From Phascolomyces articulosus (Eukaryota > Mucoromycota > Mucoromycetes > Mucorales > Lichtheimiaceae): a stretch of 12,394 nt of DNA. This document shows, piece after piece, positions 7,678 through 12,394 of this stretch. The stretch lies in assembly GCA_025677815.1 (NCBI GenBank), contig JAIXMP010000104.1, positions 1 through 12,394 on the forward strand, read 5' to 3'. The translations under genes were made by a program, and so were the position numbers. Every line of letters begins with the position of its first letter. Within the stretch, counting starts at the first letter, position 1. The notes under the pieces were generated by a model. That model was given only the letters and a program-made list of their open reading frames with translations, did not search any database and was not told the DNA's origin.

Positions 7678-7781
7678 CTGGTTATCGCGACTGAGGCGAA
7701 TTTTGAAAGAAATTCGTCATCAGCTGGTCACGTGACTTCACGACATCAGTTCAAACCCAGGAATCTGGGTCGACCAACCAG
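7678..7781. other. GC-rich segment that folds into a four-way cloverleaf, possible ncRNA
   Basis: This stretch stands out as about half GC in AT-rich surroundings. By hand it folds as a closing stem CTGGTT (7678-7683) with AACCAG (7776-7781) around three hairpins: 7691-7723 (CTGA/TCAG outside, CGAATTTT/GAAATTCG inside, GAAA loop of GNRA type); 7724-7749 (CTGGT/ATCAG and CGTG/CACG, abutting the first); and 7755-7770 (ACCCAG/CTGGGT with loop GAAT). It also holds DNA palindromes: tcgcga, cagctg, gtcacgtgac and ggtcgacc. GTTCAAACC at 7749-7757 resembles a Pol III B box. No known RNA family is recognised, and the strand is undecided. It lies 6 bp upstream of the tRNA-Gln 5' end, so it could instead be its upstream regulatory DNA. 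Confidence 0.4.
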
Positions 7782-7796
7782 ATCGCGTCGGTAAAA

Positions 7797-8699
7797 TATT
7801 TCTCCTATAGGTTTATCTGTAGATGGATGGGTTGATTAACTATCCTATTTTGATGATCCCCATCTATCCCTATATTATATATCCCCTCATTGCCCTAGAT
7901 GATTATAACCATATTATCTATAGATATTTTCTTAATAATAATGGATATAGTATTCTCTATATAATAATACACTGCAAAAACAGGGTCCTTAAATGCATAT
8001 TATAGCTTATTATATTATTTATATGTCTGGGGTTAAAATCAGGGGCTACCTTTAATATGGTATAAATAAGCTATAATGAGCTTTAATGCAATACCATAAT
8101 ATATATTTATTTTAGTAACTACATAGTTAGGAGTATACTACTTGTTTTACTTTTCAAAAAAAAAGTTACTCAGATTCTATTATGCCATTTACTCCATCTT
8201 TTTTTTCTTTTAAAAAAAATAAATCTCTTTTTATTTTAACCTATTACCTTTATTATAAGGGATATGATAAATCCTATTTTTTAGTGTTTGTAATATTTGT
8301 TATATATATAATATTTTTATTTATATAAAAAAAAGAAAACTAATTGAATTGATCGCATCTTCATTTTCCTAAGTATAATCTGCCATTACTACCAGATCTC
8401 TCTATCCCTTCTACTGGTCTACCTATAAATGTTCTTTTTATATATTCCATTAGTACCAAAATAACAGCTTATGCAAACATATGCATATATTGCAAAAAGT
8501 AATATAAAAATGCAATAAAATCTACCTATTTAGCAACTGGGTGAGATGCACACATTCTCCTATCAAGAACAGCATATCATCTAAGCTAAGAGTAGCACTC
8601 AACTAAGATTCAACTTATATAAGTGCCCATAAAATCCTAGTTAAAATTATAAGATGAGTAAGCACCATACTGTTTCTTTTTTACCAACTAAAAAAAATT
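7797..8699. other. AT-rich intergenic DNA, no gene recognised
   Basis: Mostly low-complexity A/T sequence. No protein of recognisable family is seen on either strand; the longest plus-strand reading (7823-8005) is Ile/Tyr-rich and reflects composition. One perfect 12-bp inverted repeat occurs at 8000-8011 and 8065-8076. Near its right end (8700-8783, plus) a 27-codon reading MQEIYTNYAAYEEDQQAALL is less biased than its surroundings but too short to call. Confidence 0.6.
8000..8076. repeat. 12-bp inverted repeat, 53-bp spacer
   Basis: TTATAGCTTATT at 8000-8011 is the exact reverse complement of AATAAGCTATAA at 8065-8076. It could be a small stem or the ends of a tiny MITE-like relic. No target duplication is evident, and chance is plausible in AT-rich DNA. 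Confidence 0.4.
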
Positions 8700-8891
8700 A
8701 TGCAAGAAATATATACAAATTATGCTGCTTATGAAGAAGATCAACAAGCTGCTCTTCTACCTGCTCAATCTATTACTCCATAGTAAGATAGACCTCAATT
8801 TGACTAATGTCCCCTTCCCAAGCACTAAAAAATTAATGTTTTAAAAAACAAGTTCTACTGCTAATTTTTAACACTATGGTTTTATTAGTTC

Positions 8892-9161
8892 TTATATAGT
8901 TTCAGCATCTGTATGCTCGTCTTCTTCTACTTCTTGTACTTCTATTTCTGATTCATCAAAAAAAAGGGGTAGGAAATCTTGTGATAAAGAATATATTGAT
9001 TGTGGTGGTGACATGACTTGTAGATGAGGTGATGCTGGTAGTGGTAATAGAGTAGAAAGAGGGGGAAAGGAGGGTGATGCCTCGAAAACAGGAGTATTAC
9101 TATGAGAAGAATGTGAAGATATTATTGTTGTTAAAAAAAAGGATGTATTGAAAAAAAGCAA
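8892..9161 (-). CDS. hypothetical ORF or exon, Ser/Pro-rich with acidic end
   Basis: An 89-codon minus-strand reading, not recognised as any family. It has a Ser/Pro-rich middle (EASPSFPPLSTLLPLPASP) and an acidic C-terminus (FDESEIEVQEVEEDEHTDAETI) ending at TAA. Its amino-acid mix is unlike the Ile/Tyr/Lys/Asn-rich nonsense readings of the flanks, which is the only reason to list it. The ATG at 9159-9161 opens a hydrophobic Phe-rich start that may be intron or untranslated sequence; a real exon might begin nearer 9125. It lies about 500 bp beyond the 3' end of the transposase pseudogene on the same strand, so it may be an accessory ORF of that element or unrelated host sequence. Confidence 0.25.
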   Translation of the reverse strand: MLFFNTSFFLTTIISSHSSHSNTPVFEASPSFPPLSTLLPLPASPHLQVMSPPQSIYSLSQDFLPLFFDESEIEVQEVEEDEHTDAETI

Positions 9162-9655
9162 GGTTTATAGGGTGTTGTTCATTTGCAAGTAGGTATTTAT
9201 ATTTTATATATCTTTCCATAATAATATACTATTTTTAATTTCCAAACAAGAATTTTCACAAAACAATCATCCAAAAAGGCATAAAAATCATGTATCATAT
9301 GAATGTATATTTTTTTATTGTAGTGATTAATGATGATAGATTATTTTTATATAATTTGTTAGTTACAACAATGATTTTTTTTGGAGTTGAAGTAAGAATA
9401 ATAATCAGTATTAATATTTTCAGCTTTCTGTCTTACAAAAATTAATAAAACACCTTTTTTTCTTTTTCCACAAAAAGACTAGCTTTTTTGTTTTTATTTA
9501 TTTTAAAGAGTATAATATAATAAGAGAAAAAAGATAAGTATAAAATATAAAAAATATATATATGTGGGAGTATTTATATAATAAGAGAGAGTGAGGAGAT
9601 GTGATGATAAAATATGCCAAAAAGATAGGGAGGAATAAAAAAGAGGAAAGTACAG
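9162..9655. other. AT-rich spacer downstream of the transposase pseudogene
   Basis: Low-complexity A/T sequence with a purine-rich plus-strand tract at about 9510-9660. No gene is seen. If the neighbouring transposase belongs to a CACTA element, its terminal inverted repeat should lie here or further left. CACTA occurs at 8823 and 8872 on the plus strand, but it cannot be paired because the other end is outside the window. Confidence 0.6.
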
Positions 9656-12394
9656 TTAATTAAGATGTAATTTGGGTTTAAGTGGAATTGCAGCTAACCT
9701 ATTACCTATTTTATATTTTACATATGTGAATGGGGCATATATATGAGCAATCAGAAGGATAGAATAGTAACTTAGTTCATCGAATGAATCTTTCTACAAT
9801 TCTACACCAGTTGTGTCAATAAGATGTTGTGAACTGAGTTGTCTGTAATAATGAACCATAGCGAACTGATGGAGACCCTTAGAACGAAGCTTATGCTCAA
9901 AATAATATAGGACTTAGCCAGCAAAGAGAGATGGCAGTGGGTTTTCTTCTTGTTGGTTTCTACTGTTGTCCAGGCTAGCAACAAATAAAGCATAGATATG
10001 TGACCTACAAATACTTGTAGCTTCAACACTTCAGTATATTTGACTATGGATCTTGACCTAAGTAAACTTTTAGATTCTTGAAGTAATCTATACATTGCCT
10101 TGGTAGAACTCTTCAGAATATTGATGACAGAACCTCTCACTATATCTCTTGCTATAATATTCGACGAGGTGCTTATAATGATCCTAAGATATTATAACAG
10201 GCTTTTGCTTGCCCTAGATGGCAGATTCTGGCATCCACTCTTGTCCTATTACATTCACTATATCTTGCAGATTTTTCATGATTTCTTCAATGTCCATGGC
10301 ATCAGAAGAGGCAAGACGTGCTAATGTTGTTGTTGCGCTAGGACTTTTGACAAGTTAATGTAGGAATGCAACCTCTGCTTCACCTATTTTTGGTTCTAGG
10401 CGTCGAATATGATCAGAAAGATGTACACTTTCAAGGAAATGATTGACGACAGTAACCTTGAAAGTTCCCTTGTTGTTTGTGTCAATACTTCCAAGCATCC
10501 TGTTATACTATTTAAATGAATAGCACTATACAGTAGGGATAACTGAAAAATCGCACATCTGTTTAGTAAGATAGATATATGCATACATATTTAGTATTAC
10601 CCATTTATCACCATTCAACCTCTGTGCCCCTTTACAGAAGTCGATCAACTTGTTATGGCCAATTTGGATATTATTTCTTTCAATGGAAGGTCGAACTAGG
10701 ATATGACATGCATCAACAAACAGTATCTAATTTTCAAAATCAGCTTTTTGAATCACTCTATGAAGGATAAAGGGGGAGTATATAAGAATCTAGGTTTTCT
10801 ATTTGGTAGCTTTTATTAAACTAAAGCCAGATTCAATTTTATTGGCAAGTGTATTATATCCTGGAGGCACCATTATACTATCAGCAGCAACTTATATACT
10901 TTTCAGCTTTGCATCAGTCAAGTACTTCTTGTCCAACCACATGCCAACCATCTTTTTGGTAGTTCCAAGGAATAAATTATAAAGGGGGTTGATTATTATA
11001 CATCTTAGGGTGTCAAAGTATGACAATCAATGTAATTCAGTATATCACATGCCATACTATTGTTTGAGTTCTTTTCATCTTGCTAGCATACTTTCTGCTT
11101 TCCAATCAGCACCCTATCATCTGTTTTGCTCTTTCATAACAAGGCGTTCTTCATTTATTTGTTGATGAGAGAAACCTAAAAAGTTTAAACCTTCACCCTG
11201 AATAGGAAGGAAATCCCGATCATACTTATAGCATCCTCATCGACTCACAGCAGATGTAAAACCAGCAATCTTTCTAGCAGTAGGCATATCACAAGCAATA
11301 TTCAGCAGGGCAGTACAGATAGTCCTTTTACTGTTTTGGCTTTGGTATGTCTTCATTCTTACACCTTTGTACAATTCCTCCAGTTCATCCACTAATAGCT
11401 TTAGGTAGTTATTCATTATAATAGTCTTTGGTTCATGCGGCCCAGGGATTGTGCCAACCAAGATTATATTCTCCTTCTTGTTATGCAATTTATGTAGCAA
11501 ATTTTGGACAATTGCATAAATGGCCCCCATGGAGTATACTGAGTTCTTGAATGCCTAGAACCAATCAATGTTAATCATCAACAAGATAGATCAGTCATGT
11601 GCAACAAAAGGTTTGGGTTCTTCATTCAGGAGAGTATCTAGGTCAGGTATAGTTGTCCATATTTCACCATCATAAATATCAGACATAAGATAGGAAGGAA
11701 CATTATGCATATGCCATTTATTAATGTTTGTTTTGAAATCAGGTCGTTCAAAAAGCATATACAGGCTTTCTTTTAATGGGTGGTATGTATATACTTTTTT
11801 TAGTTGACCTTTTTTATCAAATAAAGCAGTGTTCATGGTGCATTTTGTACATTTTGATGTGGGTGTCAAATCATTTTGGTCATACACCTCATAGCAAGTA
11901 GGACAAATGATGTATTTCACAATGTTTTTAGTAAAATCAGTCATTTTGGTATTAGCACAGACAGTGGATGGGGTGGTATGGAGATGAGAATCGAAGTTTA
12001 ACATGATCAAGACTATGTTGAAAGCTTCTAGAAGTTTAGTGGCCACAACATTTGATAAGTACAACAAATGAAAGATTACAGCAAAAGCTTGCAAGAAGGT
12101 AAGGATACCCTTTTCATCTAAAAAAAACAAACTCTATTAATATTTTTTCACTACTTTATAATTATATAACTTATATAATAAATACTTACTATTATTTGAT
12201 GCAGTATACTCATCTATGTCTTCAGTATCATCATTGTCATTTATTTCTTCTTCATCATCTAGGTATGCTAATTCATTTAAATTGACAATTTCCTCATCTT
12301 CAACTGACTTGATCACTCCCAATATGGAACCCTCGTCAACATCTTCTATAGTAGCAGAAATAGGTGGTTCATCTGTTATTTCCATGGGCACTAG
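9656..12394 (-). pseudogene. CACTA/Tnp2-like transposase, indel-free but carrying 24 stops
   Basis: Minus strand, one frame from the right edge to a natural TAA at 9656-9658. In order: acidic N-terminal part, intron (12118-12189), a zinc-binding-like region (ICPTCYEVY ... SKCTKC, about 11850-11915), PLKESLYMLFERPDFK, SDIYDGEIW, INIDWF (candidate catalytic Asp, 11564-11566), SMGAIYAIVQNL, ILVGTIPGPHEP, LLVDELEELYKGV, IACDMPTARKIAGF, then past more stops LSYFDTLRC, NPLYNLFLG, VPPGYNTL, ILIYSPFILH, CYSFK-stop-YN, LGSIDTN and YVKYKIGNRLAAIP. This order matches fungal Tnp2-like (Transposase_21) proteins as I know them. Internal stops start at 11591, 11555, 11237, 11117, 11114, 11075, 11057, 11045, 11027, 10892, 10799, 10790, 10727, 10526, 10508, 10355, 10214, 10184, 10088, 10070, 10058, 10031, 9914 and 9794. 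Usual DPMHN reads NPLYN and the Glu of ERYN reads Lys. The 5' end lies outside the window. Confidence 0.82.
12118..12189 (-). other. likely spliceosomal intron in the transposase pseudogene
   Basis: On the minus strand GTAAGT at 12189-12184 is a consensus donor, TATTAAT lies near the 3' end as a branch-like site, and a run of eight T followed by AG (ending at 12118) is the acceptor. The 72 nt are a multiple of three but include in-frame TAA and TAG codons, and both flanks continue in the same frame. Exon 1 ends in an acidic segment and exon 2 opens with EKGILTFLQAF. Confidence 0.7.

Noticed and set aside
7691..7723. Hammerhead ribozyme (CTGATGA on the minus strand)
   Set aside because: CTGATGA is present but lies within a hairpin. 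The GAAA after stem II and a fitting stem I with cleavage triplet are missing.
7749..7781. Second tRNA gene with B box GTTCAAACC
   Set aside because: No anticodon arm, T arm or acceptor stem of tRNA geometry could be drawn around it.
7823..8005. 60-codon plus-strand ORF
   Set aside because: Ile/Tyr/Asn-rich product of AT-rich DNA with no recognisable feature.
9802..10584. ORFs at 9802-10140 (-), 10100-10324 (+) and 10396-10584 (-)
   Set aside because: They lie in other frames of the Tnp2-like pseudogene, whose own frame carries the recognisable segments.
2421..11593. Stop codon reassignment as explanation for the many in-frame stops
   Set aside because: All three stop codons occur inside frames, catalytic residues are lost as well, and frameshifts are present. 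Decay explains this better than an altered code.

Overview
The window is AT-rich eukaryotic DNA made almost entirely of decayed transposable elements, with one intact gene, a nuclear tRNA-Gln(TTG). A 72-nt spliceosomal-type intron (GTAAGT donor, TATTAAT branch-like site, T-tract plus AG) and the families present suggest a fungus, perhaps an early-diverging one such as Mucoromycota. That placement is inference from family resemblance; no host protein gene is visible to confirm it.

Layout. 1-416 (minus): 5' part of a Merlin/ISXO2-like DNA transposase pseudogene, cut by the window edge and followed by an (ATCT)n microsatellite. 824-893 (minus): a tRNA-like remnant with A and B boxes. 1297-1676 (minus): a solo LTR facing, head to head across 31 bp, the 5' LTR of a complete Ty3/gypsy element of the same family (1708-7536). 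That element has 389-bp LTRs, a primer binding site, gag, pol in the order protease-RT-RNase H-integrase with a GPF/Y-like module, and a polypurine tract. Gag and pol lie in different frames, and a canonical -1 slippery heptamer sits just before the gag stop. A 434-bp solo LTR of an unrelated element (TGTTG...CAACA) is nested in pol with a recognisable 5-bp target duplication. 7600-7671 (minus): tRNA-Gln, 63 bp from the 3' LTR. 7678-7781: a GC-rich segment that can be drawn as a four-way cloverleaf. 7797-9655: AT-rich DNA with one weak minus-strand ORF. 9656 to the right edge (minus): most of a CACTA/Tnp2-like transposase pseudogene in one continuous frame with 24 internal stops and one likely intron.

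Common thread. The damage looks like cytosine deamination. The two LTRs of the Ty3 element differ at 15 of 389 sites, all transitions, 14 of them in CpG or CpA context, with no indel. The transposase frame carries 24 stops over about 1.9 kb without a lost frame, and several catalytic residues are changed in ways G-to-A transitions explain (the RT motif reads YLDN). This points to repeat-induced-point-mutation-like or methylation-driven silencing. No element here can encode an active enzyme.
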